A DNA stretch of 7,053 nucleotides. Source: Salinicoccus sp. UBA3372 (lineage in GTDB: Bacteria; Bacillota; Bacilli; Staphylococcales; Salinicoccaceae). Below are positions 1 to 5,477 of the stretch, one piece after another (position 1 is the first letter of the stretch; every line of letters begins with the position of its first letter). Below the pieces are notes generated by a model. It was not told where the DNA came from. It did no database searches and was given only the letters and a program-made list of their open reading frames with translations. The position numbers and the translations under genes were made by a program. The DNA lies in contig DEQG01000050.1 in NCBI GenBank assembly GCA_002360325.1, positions 1-7,053 of the forward strand, in the 5' to 3' direction.

Positions 1-2
1 AT

Positions 3-134
3 GTGGCACTTAAAATGGGTTATATTGAGATGAGCGATATCAATCTGTCCATTGTTACTGAATTTCACACAGCAGAATGTGAAGCGCATAAACGCAATGA
101 AGATTACCTTGACTATATAAAAGATGGTGAATAG
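3..134 (+). CDS. mazE: MazE antitoxin, C-terminal part (5' end outside window)
   Basis: The reading frame is open from the window edge to a TAG at 132-134 and gives 43 residues. They resemble the C-terminal half of the short staphylococcal MazE antitoxin (a GY-x-x-M-x-D-x-NLS pattern, then an acidic and Cys-containing stretch ECEAHKRNEDYL). In this family the C-terminal region wraps around and inhibits the MazF toxin, while the N-terminal region dimerises and may bind DNA. That N-terminal part is upstream of the window. The stop codon is directly followed by the mazF ATG with no spacer, which fits a co-translated antitoxin-toxin pair. The identification rests on position before mazF plus recalled similarity to the S. 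aureus protein; the fragment alone would be weak evidence. Confidence 0.85.
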   Translation: MALKMGYIEMSDINLSIVTEFHTAECEAHKRNEDYLDYIKDGE

Positions 135-500
135 ATGAAAAGAGGAGAAGTTTATCTTGCGGATCTATCACCGGTGGAAGGTTCAGAGCAAGGTGGAAAG
201 CGGCCTGTAGTCATCATACAAAACAATGTGGGTAACTATCACAGTCCGACTGTGATAGTTGCTGCTGTTACAGGCAGGATAAACAAAGCTAAGATACCTA
301 CCCATGTGGAGATTTCAAAAGATACATATAACTTGGATAAGGATTCTGTCATTTTATTGGAACAGATCAGAACGGTCGATAAGAAACGTCTGATGGAAAA
401 GCTTACATATCTTAAGGATGATAAAATGGCGGAAGTGGATACTGCTTTAAAGGTGAGTCTCGCGTTAGATCCTAAAAAGAAAAAGAAGAAAAAGAAATAG
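135..500 (+). CDS. mazF: MazF-type mRNA interferase toxin (type II toxin-antitoxin)
   Basis: This is a 121-residue MazF/PemK-family endoribonuclease, which cleaves single-stranded mRNA at short motifs. S. aureus and B. subtilis homologues cut at U^ACAU. Visible hallmarks are the N-terminal [11 protein letters not shown], the loop [10 protein letters not shown] with Arg23, VAAVTG with Thr46, and LLEQIRT near 74-80. Arg23 and Thr46 align with the catalytic Arg25 and Thr48 of B. subtilis MazF, so the toxin looks active. The ATG follows the mazE stop immediately. The only ribosome binding site is a weak GGTGA at 126-130, so translational coupling to mazE is likely. The odd part is the C-terminus: after SLALDP come eight consecutive lysines (codons in 474-497), a purine-only tract not present in the S. 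aureus or B. subtilis proteins as I recall them. The length is normal, so the tail replaces the usual last residues and is not added to them. Confidence 0.96.
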   Translation: MKRGEVYLADLSPVEGSEQGGKRPVVIIQNNVGNYHSPTVIVAAVTGRINKAKIPTHVEISKDTYNLDKDSVILLEQIRTVDKKRLMEKLTYLKDDKMAEVDTALKVSLALDPKKKKKKKK

Positions 501-502
501 GC

Positions 503-523
503 CAGAGTGATTCGGAAACTCTG
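503..523 (+). repeat. short inverted repeat between mazF and rsbU
   Basis: CAGAGT (503-508) and ACTCTG (518-523) form a perfect 6-bp stem with a 9-base loop, just after the mazF stop and about 10 bases before the rsbU ribosome binding site. No run of T follows, so it is not a classical terminator. It might stabilise or process the mRNA end, or be chance. The role is unknown. Confidence 0.35.
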
Positions 524-532
524 TATTTCAAC

Positions 533-540
533 AGGAGGTG
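533..540 (+). promoter_or_regulatory. strong rsbU ribosome binding site that decides the start
   Basis: AGGAGGTG is a near-perfect Shine-Dalgarno sequence. A GTG inside it (538-540) is in frame with rsbU but cannot be both the ribosome binding site and the start. The TTG at 547 lies 8 bases past the AGGAGG core, an ideal spacing, so it is the chosen start. Confidence 0.85.
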
Positions 541-546
541 CAAAGT

Positions 547-1563
547 TTGACTTATGTAGATGAATTAGCCAATGAATACAAAGATATAATGTCCAAATAT
601 CTGTTTGATCTAAAACAGGATGAAGCTCTGGAGATGTGCCACACTTTCAGCGATAAAGTCATTCAGATTGATACATCCCCTGAAGAAATAGTAACTTTAC
701 ATATGGATCTGCTCGATGATCTGCAAGTGACTGATGGTGATAAAATCCGTCAGTCACTGCACATTGTGCAGGAAGTTCTGATCGCATTCGGTTTTACTTA
801 CCGTGACTATAAAGCGATGCTGGCTAAAATTGAAGTGCATGATAAAGAATTGGATGTTGCATCGAGTCTTCAGGAAACTATGCTGAAGACTTCCATACCT
901 GTACTGGACGGTTTGGAAATCGGTGCAATCTCGGTGCCCGCAAGTAAAGTGAGCGGGGACTATTTTAACATCATCAACCATGGAAATAACTTACTCAGTT
1001 TCGGCGTAGCCGATGTCATCGGCAAGGGAATTCCTGCAGCCATTGCGATGTCGATGATTAAATTCTCGATGGATTTCCAGGATGCGACCAAAAATCCCAG
1101 CGAAGGATTGAAGCGGCTCAACAGAGTGGTGGAGCGAAATGTAAATCAGAACATGTTCATCACGATGTTTTATGGGCTGTACAATATTGAGACGGATACG
1201 CTGCACTTTTCTTCGGCAGGACACGAACCCGGCCTGATCTACAGGAATGACACCAATGAGTTTGAAGAAATAGACGCCAAGGGTATCGTTCTCGGTGTGA
1301 CGGATTCAGCTGAATATGAACAGCGCCAGGTGAAGCTTCATAAAGGTGATATGCTTATTGTCTGCACGGATGGCGTGACGGAACTCAGAAAGCATGATGA
1401 CACTTTTATAGACCTCGACGATGTCGAGGATATGATTGTTGATACGAAAGAACACCATCCCCAGGATATAGTTCAATATGTATATGAATCACTCACTCGT
1501 ATGCAGCACACACAAAAAAAAGATGATCTGACTCTTTTTATTTTGAAAAATACCGGTGAATAG
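547..1563 (+). CDS. rsbU: RsbU, PP2C-type serine phosphatase activating SigB
   Basis: This 338-residue protein dephosphorylates RsbV-P, which triggers release of SigB from RsbW. Residues 1 to about 85 form a helical N-terminal domain like the RsbT-binding domain of Bacillus RsbU. The rest is a PP2C/SpoIIE phosphatase domain with its motifs in order: SGDYFN (Asp138), ADVIGKG (Asp156), the MFITMFYGLY stretch near 204-213, SSAGHEP, GIVLGV, CTDGVTE (Asp275) and KKDDLTLF (Asp326/327). The acidic residues expected to bind the two metal ions are present, so it looks active. The start is a TTG placed correctly behind AGGAGGTG; the in-frame GTG at 538 is part of that site. No rsbR, rsbS or rsbT gene precedes it, as in staphylococci, so its activating partner here is unknown. 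It is probably transcribed with mazEF, from which it is separated by 46 bases. Confidence 0.95.
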   Translation: MTYVDELANEYKDIMSKYLFDLKQDEALEMCHTFSDKVIQIDTSPEEIVTLHMDLLDDLQVTDGDKIRQSLHIVQEVLIAFGFTYRDYKAMLAKIEVHDKELDVASSLQETMLKTSIPVLDGLEIGAISVPASKVSGDYFNIINHGNNLLSFGVADVIGKGIPAAIAMSMIKFSMDFQDATKNPSEGLKRLNRVVERNVNQNMFITMFYGLYNIETDTLHFSSAGHEPGLIYRNDTNEFEEIDAKGIVLGVTDSAEYEQRQVKLHKGDMLIVCTDGVTELRKHDDTFIDLDDVEDMIVDTKEHHPQDIVQYVYESLTRMQHTQKKDDLTLFILKNTGE

Positions 1564-1588
1564 TACTTAAAATAAATGTCATTTTCAT

Positions 1589-1613
1589 GTTTATCTTATT
1601 TTGTTGAGGGTAA
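1589..1613 (+). promoter_or_regulatory. SigB-dependent promoter upstream of rsbV
   Basis: GTTTAT (1589-1594) and GGGTAA (1608-1613) are separated by 13 bases. This matches the SigB consensus (GTTTAA, 12-15 bases, GGGWAW) with one mismatch in the -35 element. Transcription would start near base 1620 and give a leader of about 40 bases before rsbV. Bacillus and staphylococcal sigB operons have an autoregulatory SigB promoter at an equivalent position. It lies in the only sizeable gap of the operon, which supports a real function. Confidence 0.85.
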
Positions 1614-1642
1614 TTGTAAATGAGTTGTGTTTAGAAACTAAT

Positions 1643-1647
1643 AGGAG
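1643..1647 (+). promoter_or_regulatory. rsbV ribosome binding site, long spacing
   Basis: AGGAG lies 12 bases before the ATG at 1660, somewhat longer than usual. The spacer includes TACAT (1654-1658), the pentamer cleaved by S. aureus and B. subtilis MazF as UACAU. A cut there would separate the ribosome binding site from the start codon. Confidence 0.7.
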
Positions 1648-1659
1648 TGTATATACATA

Positions 1660-1986
1660 ATGAATATTAACATTAGCGCAGAAGAAAAAAGTGAAGAGTA
1701 CGTTATTACAATGAACGGGGAACTGGATGTCTATACCGCTCCGGAACTGCAGAAGGTTCTGGACCCGATCAGACAGGACGGAACCCATCATGTGAGAATA
1801 GATGTAACTGATGTGTCATATATGGATTCTACGGGCCTCGGAATTTTTGTGGGGACGCTGAAAGATCTGAATCAGCATGATAAAGAACTTCGTGTGACAG
1901 GTGCATCAAACCGCATTTTAAGACTTTTTGAAATTACAGGGTTAAGAGATCTGATGCATATTAATGAATCATCGGAGGTGGAATAA
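1660..1986 (+). CDS. rsbV: RsbV, anti-anti-sigma factor (STAS domain)
   Basis: This 108-residue single STAS domain protein has the usual family length. In its unphosphorylated form RsbV binds the anti-sigma factor RsbW and so frees SigB; RsbW kinase activity inactivates it, and RsbU restores it. The phosphorylation site motif [11 protein letters not shown] places the acceptor at Ser57, equivalent to Ser56 of B. subtilis RsbV. The [11 protein letters not shown] segment (20-30) is also typical. Its start has a weakly spaced ribosome binding site, while its own last codons carry the strong site of rsbW. It is the first gene after the internal SigB promoter, so it should be made with RsbW and SigB during SigB activity. 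Confidence 0.96.
   Translation: MNINISAEEKSEEYVITMNGELDVYTAPELQKVLDPIRQDGTHHVRIDVTDVSYMDSTGLGIFVGTLKDLNQHDKELRVTGASNRILRLFEITGLRDLMHINESSEVE
1974..1978 (+). promoter_or_regulatory. rsbW ribosome binding site inside the end of rsbV
   Basis: GGAGG within CGGAGGTG lies 9 bases before the ATG at 1988 and selects that start over the in-frame ATG at 1964, which has no such site. Confidence 0.85.
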
Positions 1987-1987
1987 G

Positions 1988-2464
1988 ATGAGTCATCAAT
2001 ATGATTATATAGAAATGAAATTCCCTTCAAGTGCCGAATACGTCGGATTGATCAGACTCACTCTGTCCGGAGTATTTTCACGTGTAGGTGCAACGTATGA
2101 TCAAATTGAAGATGCAAAGATTGCGGTGTCCGAGGCAGTGACCAATGCTGTAAAACATGCTTATACAGATAATGAATCGGGCAATATTCTTGTCGGATTT
2201 GCTGTTTTCAGTAATAAGATTGAAATCATAGTATCTGATAATGGACAAAGCTTTGATTACGAACAGATTAAATCTGAACTGGGACCATACAATGAAGATG
2301 ATAATGTCAATTACTTGAGAGAAGGTGGACTCGGATTATTCTTAATTGAAACATTAATGGATGAAATAGTTGTAAGAAAAGATCCAGGTGTTACAATAAG
2401 CATGACTAAGTACATTGATGAAAGCCAGGTGCATTCAGATGGGGAAACAATCAGCAACAGATAA
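1988..2464 (+). CDS. rsbW: RsbW, anti-sigma B factor and serine kinase
   Basis: This 158-residue protein is a GHKL-type ATPase/kinase with the family's normal length. It sequesters SigB and phosphorylates RsbV on serine. Visible motifs are the N-box [12 protein letters not shown] (48-59, with Glu49 and Asn53), the G1 box VSDNG (82-86) and the G2 box [10 protein letters not shown] (111-120), all intact. The start at 1988 leaves a single base after the rsbV stop and is served by GGAGGTG in the end of rsbV, so the two genes are tightly coupled. Its 3' end overlaps sigB by 26 bases, which helps keep anti-sigma and sigma factor levels in step. A longer version starting at 1964 is in frame but would lack a ribosome binding site. 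Confidence 0.96.
   Translation: MSHQYDYIEMKFPSSAEYVGLIRLTLSGVFSRVGATYDQIEDAKIAVSEAVTNAVKHAYTDNESGNILVGFAVFSNKIEIIVSDNGQSFDYEQIKSELGPYNEDDNVNYLREGGLGLFLIETLMDEIVVRKDPGVTISMTKYIDESQVHSDGETISNR
2427..2431 (+). promoter_or_regulatory. sigB ribosome binding site inside rsbW
   Basis: AGGTG lies 7 bases before the ATG at 2439 and supports that start. An in-frame TTG at 2415 is upstream of this site and would add residues with no counterpart in known SigB. Confidence 0.75.
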
Positions 2465-3215
2465 CGGATATTCGGCGGAAGACATCAATGCTCTAATTAA
2501 AAGCTATCAGCAGGATAAAGATGATGCTGCCCAGACCCGGCTGGTCGAACATTATCAAAAGCTGGTTGAATCACTTGCATACCGTTATTCCAAAGGCCAA
2601 AGCCATCATGAAGATCTGGTTCAGGTCGGTATGGTCGGGCTGCTGGGTGCGGTAAAGAGATTCGACCCGTCTTTTGAGCGCCGGTTTGAAGCTTTTTTAG
2701 TGCCGACAGTAGTTGGAGAGATAAAGAGATATCTTCGCGATAAGACATGGAGCGTACATGTACCCAGACGTATAAAGGAAATAGGGCCTAAGATCAAGAA
2801 TGCCAATGACACTCTTGTGGCCGAACTTGAACGTTCACCGACAATCCAGGAGATTGCTGAATACCTTGAAGTCACCGACGAAGATGTACTTGAAGCGATG
2901 GAGATGGGTCAGAGCTACAATGCATTATCAGTCGACCATTCAGTTGAAGCGGATAAAGACAGTTCCAAAGTAACGCTGCTCGATGTGATGGGAGAACAGG
3001 ATGATAATTATGAATTGGCAGAGAAACGTCTGATGCTGGAGAAAATCCTGCCTATACTGACAGACAGGGAAAGAGAAATTATCCAGTTTACATTTATGGA
3101 CGGTTTGAGTCAGAAAGAAACCGGGGAACGTGTAGGTCTAAGTCAGATGCATGTTTCCAGATTACAGAGAACCGCGATTGATAAACTGCGCCAGGCAGTC
3201 GTTGAGAATGAATAA
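2439..3215 (+). CDS. sigB: RNA polymerase sigma factor SigB (general stress response)
   Basis: This 258-residue group 3 sigma-70 family factor redirects RNA polymerase to stress promoters of the GTTT/GGGWAW type. Region 2 covers about residues 34-103 ([20 protein letters not shown], then [11 protein letters not shown], and the DNA-binding segment [18 protein letters not shown]). Region 3 covers about 113-190, including [19 protein letters not shown]. Region 4 runs from about 198 to 252 with the helix-turn-helix [21 protein letters not shown] recall long identical stretches shared with S. aureus SigB (256 residues), so the assignment is firm. The first 25 or so residues are variable. The start was chosen from the AGGTG site 7 bases upstream. 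It is the last gene of the operon and is followed immediately by a terminator. Expression is expected both from the distal operon promoter and from the internal SigB promoter. Confidence 0.97.
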   Translation: MGKQSATDNGYSAEDINALIKSYQQDKDDAAQTRLVEHYQKLVESLAYRYSKGQSHHEDLVQVGMVGLLGAVKRFDPSFERRFEAFLVPTVVGEIKRYLRDKTWSVHVPRRIKEIGPKIKNANDTLVAELERSPTIQEIAEYLEVTDEDVLEAMEMGQSYNALSVDHSVEADKDSSKVTLLDVMGEQDDNYELAEKRLMLEKILPILTDREREIIQFTFMDGLSQKETGERVGLSQMHVSRLQRTAIDKLRQAVVENE

Positions 3216-3230
3216 TCCCTGACCGATAAG
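3202..3230 (+). promoter_or_regulatory. possible SigA promoter for tex overlapping the sigB terminator
   Basis: TTGAGA (3202-3207) and GATAAG (3225-3230) are separated by 17 bases, matching 5 of 6 and 4 of 6 positions of the vegetative consensus. Transcription would start near 3237, past most of the terminator stem, so the tex message would not contain the hairpin. This is weak sequence evidence; partial read-through from sigB is an alternative. Confidence 0.25.
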
Positions 3231-3247
3231 GTTAGGGTTTTTATTTT
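3217..3247 (+). terminator. Rho-independent terminator of the sigB operon
   Basis: CCCTGACC (3217-3224) pairs with GGTTAGGG (3230-3237) through 8 base pairs including one G-U, around the loop GATAA, and is followed by TTTTTATTTT. It starts one base after the sigB stop codon. Confidence 0.88.
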
Positions 3248-3268
3248 AAAAAAGAAAACTGAATGTTT

Positions 3269-3273
3269 AGGAG
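3269..3273 (+). promoter_or_regulatory. tex ribosome binding site
   Basis: AGGAG is 7 bases before the ATG at 3281. This makes 3281 the start and not the in-frame ATG at 3263, which lies upstream of the site. Confidence 0.85.
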
Positions 3274-3280
3274 AAAAACT

Positions 3281-5422
3281 ATGTCACAGAGTTTGATTAA
3301 AGCGTTGGAAAAAACAACATCATTTAAAGAAAAATATATAAAAAATGTATTGGAATTATTAGAGGACAAAAACACTGTGCCGTTCATCGCACGTTACCGT
3401 AAAGAGATGACCGGCGGAATGAATGAAGAGGAAATCAAGCAGATTGCCGATGAGTTCAACTATATGGAATCCCTGATGAAGCGGAAGGAAGAAGTGATCC
3501 GCCTGATTGATGAGCAGGGGATGCTGACTTCAGAACTCAGAAATGATATTAATAAGCAGACTGTTTTAAACAGGGTGGAGGATTTATACCGACCATTCAA
3601 GCAGAAGAAAAAGACAAAGGCGACAGAGGCCAAGAGGAAAGGTCTTGAACCACTGGCGAAAATTATTTTTGAGCAGAATGAAAAAGATATAGAAAAGCTT
3701 GCCGGAGAATATCTTAATGAAGAGGTGGAGACGCCTAAAGATGCGCTGAGTGGTGCTCTCGATATCATTGCGGAAAATATATCTGATGAACCGAAATACA
3801 GAAGCTATATATTGAAAGTGATTAAGGATACTTCTTCAATCACTTCAACAAAGAAGAAAAAGGCGGAAGATGATACTAAGATTTTTGAAATCTACTATGA
3901 TTATGAAGAACCGGCCAAGAAAATCGTGCCGCACAGAGTGCTGGCAATCAACCGTGGAGAGAAACTTAAAGTACTGACAGTCAAACTGCAGCATGACCTC
4001 GAGAGATTGAAAAATTATATTTCGAAACAGGTTATCAAAGAAGATTCGCAAACTGCCGGATATATTGAGACTGCAATTGATGACAGCCTGAAAAGACTGA
4101 TCATCCCTTCAATTGACCGTGAAGTCAGGAATGATCTGACTGAATACAGTGAAGAGCATGCGGTTGATATATTTGAAGAGAATTTAAAGCGTCTCTTACT
4201 GCAGCCCCCTCTTAAAGGAAGGACGATTCTTGGCGTGGACCCTGCATTCCGTTCGGGCTGCAAACTTGCGGTCATCAATGACAATGGAGGCTTCATGGAT
4301 AAAACCATCATATATCCACATACTTCAAAATCAAGAGTGGAACAGGCTAAAAATGAAGTTGTGAGAATGATAGAAAAACATGACGCTTCTTTAATTGCGA
4401 TAGGAAACGGTACAGCATCAAGAGAAACGGAATTGTTTATCGATGAACTGTTAACTGAAAAGAATCTGGATATTCCATTCATCATTGTGAATGAAGCGGG
4501 AGCGAGTGTGTATTCTGCTTCCAAGATTGCCCGGGATGAGTTCCCTGACTTCAATGTTGAAGAGAGAAGTGCGGTATCTATCGCAAGACGTGTGCAGGAT
4601 CCATTGAGTGAACTGGTTAAAATCGACCCGAAGTCCATTGGTGTCGGCCAGTATCAGCATGATGTAAACCAGAAATATTTGACGGACTCTCTTAATTTCG
4701 TTGTGGAAACCAGCGTAAACCAGGTTGGTGTCAATGTGAATACAGCATCTGTCACACTGCTTGAACATGTTGCAGGCCTGTCACCGTCAATCAGTAAAAA
4801 TATTGTAAATTACCGAATGGAAAATGGAGAATTCAAAACAAGAAAAGAAATAGAAAAAGTACCGAGACTCGGTAAGAAAACATACGAACAGTGTATCGGC
4901 TTCCTGAGAATACCTGAAGGCAATGAACTTTTGGATCAGACGCCGATTCATCCGGAACGGTATAAGACGACAAATGAGTTTTTGAAGCAGCTGGATATAA
5001 GCAAAGACCAGATTGGTTCAGATGATATAAAAGAAAAGCTGGACGATATCAACATCGAAGAATATGCGGAGAAATTATCAGTAGGTGTACCGACATTGAC
5101 TGATATTGTTGAAAGCTTAAAATCTCCGACAAGAGATATCAGAGATGATTATGAAACGCCGATGCTGAAATCCAATGTCCTGAAAATGGAAGATTTGAAA
5201 GAGGGCATGAAGCTGTCCGGAACTGTCAGAAATGTAACCGACTTCGGCGCGTTTGTGGATGTCGGAGTGAAACAGGATGGACTAGTTCATATTTCACAGT
5301 TGACCAAACGCTTCGTCAAGCATCCATTGGAAGTAGTGGGGACGGGCGATATCGTTGATGTTAAAGTACTGGATGTGGATGCACAAAAAGGAAGAATATC
5401 ATTAACGATGAAAGATGTTTAA
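3281..5422 (+). CDS. tex: Tex family S1 RNA-binding transcription accessory protein
   Basis: This 713-residue protein has the full Tex architecture and close to the family's usual length. Tex proteins bind nucleic acid and are related to eukaryotic Spt6; Bordetella Tex affects toxin gene transcription, but the exact bacterial role is not settled. In order there are a helical N-terminal Tex domain (about 1-190, with FIARYRKEMTGGM and RVEDLYRPFK), a YqgF/RuvC-like domain (about 315-440, starting GRTILGVDPAFRSGCKLAV), helix-hairpin-helix repeats (about 484-545, VNVNTASVTLLEHVAGLS and VPRLGKKTYEQC), a linker, and a C-terminal S1 RNA-binding domain (about 640-710, GTVRNVTDFGAFVDVGV, DGLVHISQ). It follows sigB after its terminator, as in staphylococci, and is itself followed by a terminator facing katA. 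No frameshift or missing domain is seen. Confidence 0.95.
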   Translation: MSQSLIKALEKTTSFKEKYIKNVLELLEDKNTVPFIARYRKEMTGGMNEEEIKQIADEFNYMESLMKRKEEVIRLIDEQGMLTSELRNDINKQTVLNRVEDLYRPFKQKKKTKATEAKRKGLEPLAKIIFEQNEKDIEKLAGEYLNEEVETPKDALSGALDIIAENISDEPKYRSYILKVIKDTSSITSTKKKKAEDDTKIFEIYYDYEEPAKKIVPHRVLAINRGEKLKVLTVKLQHDLERLKNYISKQVIKEDSQTAGYIETAIDDSLKRLIIPSIDREVRNDLTEYSEEHAVDIFEENLKRLLLQPPLKGRTILGVDPAFRSGCKLAVINDNGGFMDKTIIYPHTSKSRVEQAKNEVVRMIEKHDASLIAIGNGTASRETELFIDELLTEKNLDIPFIIVNEAGASVYSASKIARDEFPDFNVEERSAVSIARRVQDPLSELVKIDPKSIGVGQYQHDVNQKYLTDSLNFVVETSVNQVGVNVNTASVTLLEHVAGLSPSISKNIVNYRMENGEFKTRKEIEKVPRLGKKTYEQCIGFLRIPEGNELLDQTPIHPERYKTTNEFLKQLDISKDQIGSDDIKEKLDDINIEEYAEKLSVGVPTLTDIVESLKSPTRDIRDDYETPMLKSNVLKMEDLKEGMKLSGTVRNVTDFGAFVDVGVKQDGLVHISQLTKRFVKHPLEVVGTGDIVDVKVLDVDAQKGRISLTMKDV

Positions 5423-5440
5423 ATTAAAAATGAAAAGGAC

Positions 5441-5473
5441 AAAAAAAGACAGGTCATTTAACCTGTCTTTTTT
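5441..5473. terminator. bidirectional terminator between tex and katA
   Basis: GACAGGT (5448-5454) pairs perfectly with ACCTGTC (5461-5467) around the six-base loop CATTTA. Flanking A and T runs extend the stem to about 13 bp. A T-run follows the stem on both strands, so it can serve the convergent tex and katA transcripts. It ends 4 bases from the katA stop codon. Confidence 0.92.
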
Positions 5474-5477
5474 GATA

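Noticed and set aside
1009..1023. Perfect inverted repeat GCCGAT-GTC-ATCGGC inside rsbU
   Set aside because: It encodes the conserved ADVIG phosphatase motif, so the symmetry is explained by coding constraint, and nothing around it suggests an operator.
998..1031. GTTTCG ... GGGAAT pair inside rsbU resembling a SigB promoter
   Set aside because: The spacer is 22 bases, well outside the 12-15 bases SigB accepts.
1413..1429. Perfect inverted repeat CCTCGAC-GAT-GTCGAGG inside rsbU
   Set aside because: The 7-bp stem with a 3-base loop could fold, but it encodes a plausible DLDDVED stretch, has no T-run after it and lies mid-gene. Repeated Asp codons make such symmetry likely by chance.
1964..1987. 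Upstream in-frame ATG as the rsbW start
   Set aside because: It lies before the strong GGAGG site that is correctly spaced for the ATG at 1988, and the added residues are not found in RsbW proteins I recall.
3263..3280. Upstream in-frame ATG as the tex start
   Set aside because: The AGGAG ribosome binding site lies downstream of it and fits the ATG at 3281.
4015..4638. A 207-codon open frame on the minus strand inside tex
   Set aside because: It lies wholly opposite a well-conserved gene, has no ribosome binding site or domain I recognise, and its serine- and leucine-rich composition is typical of an antisense shadow.
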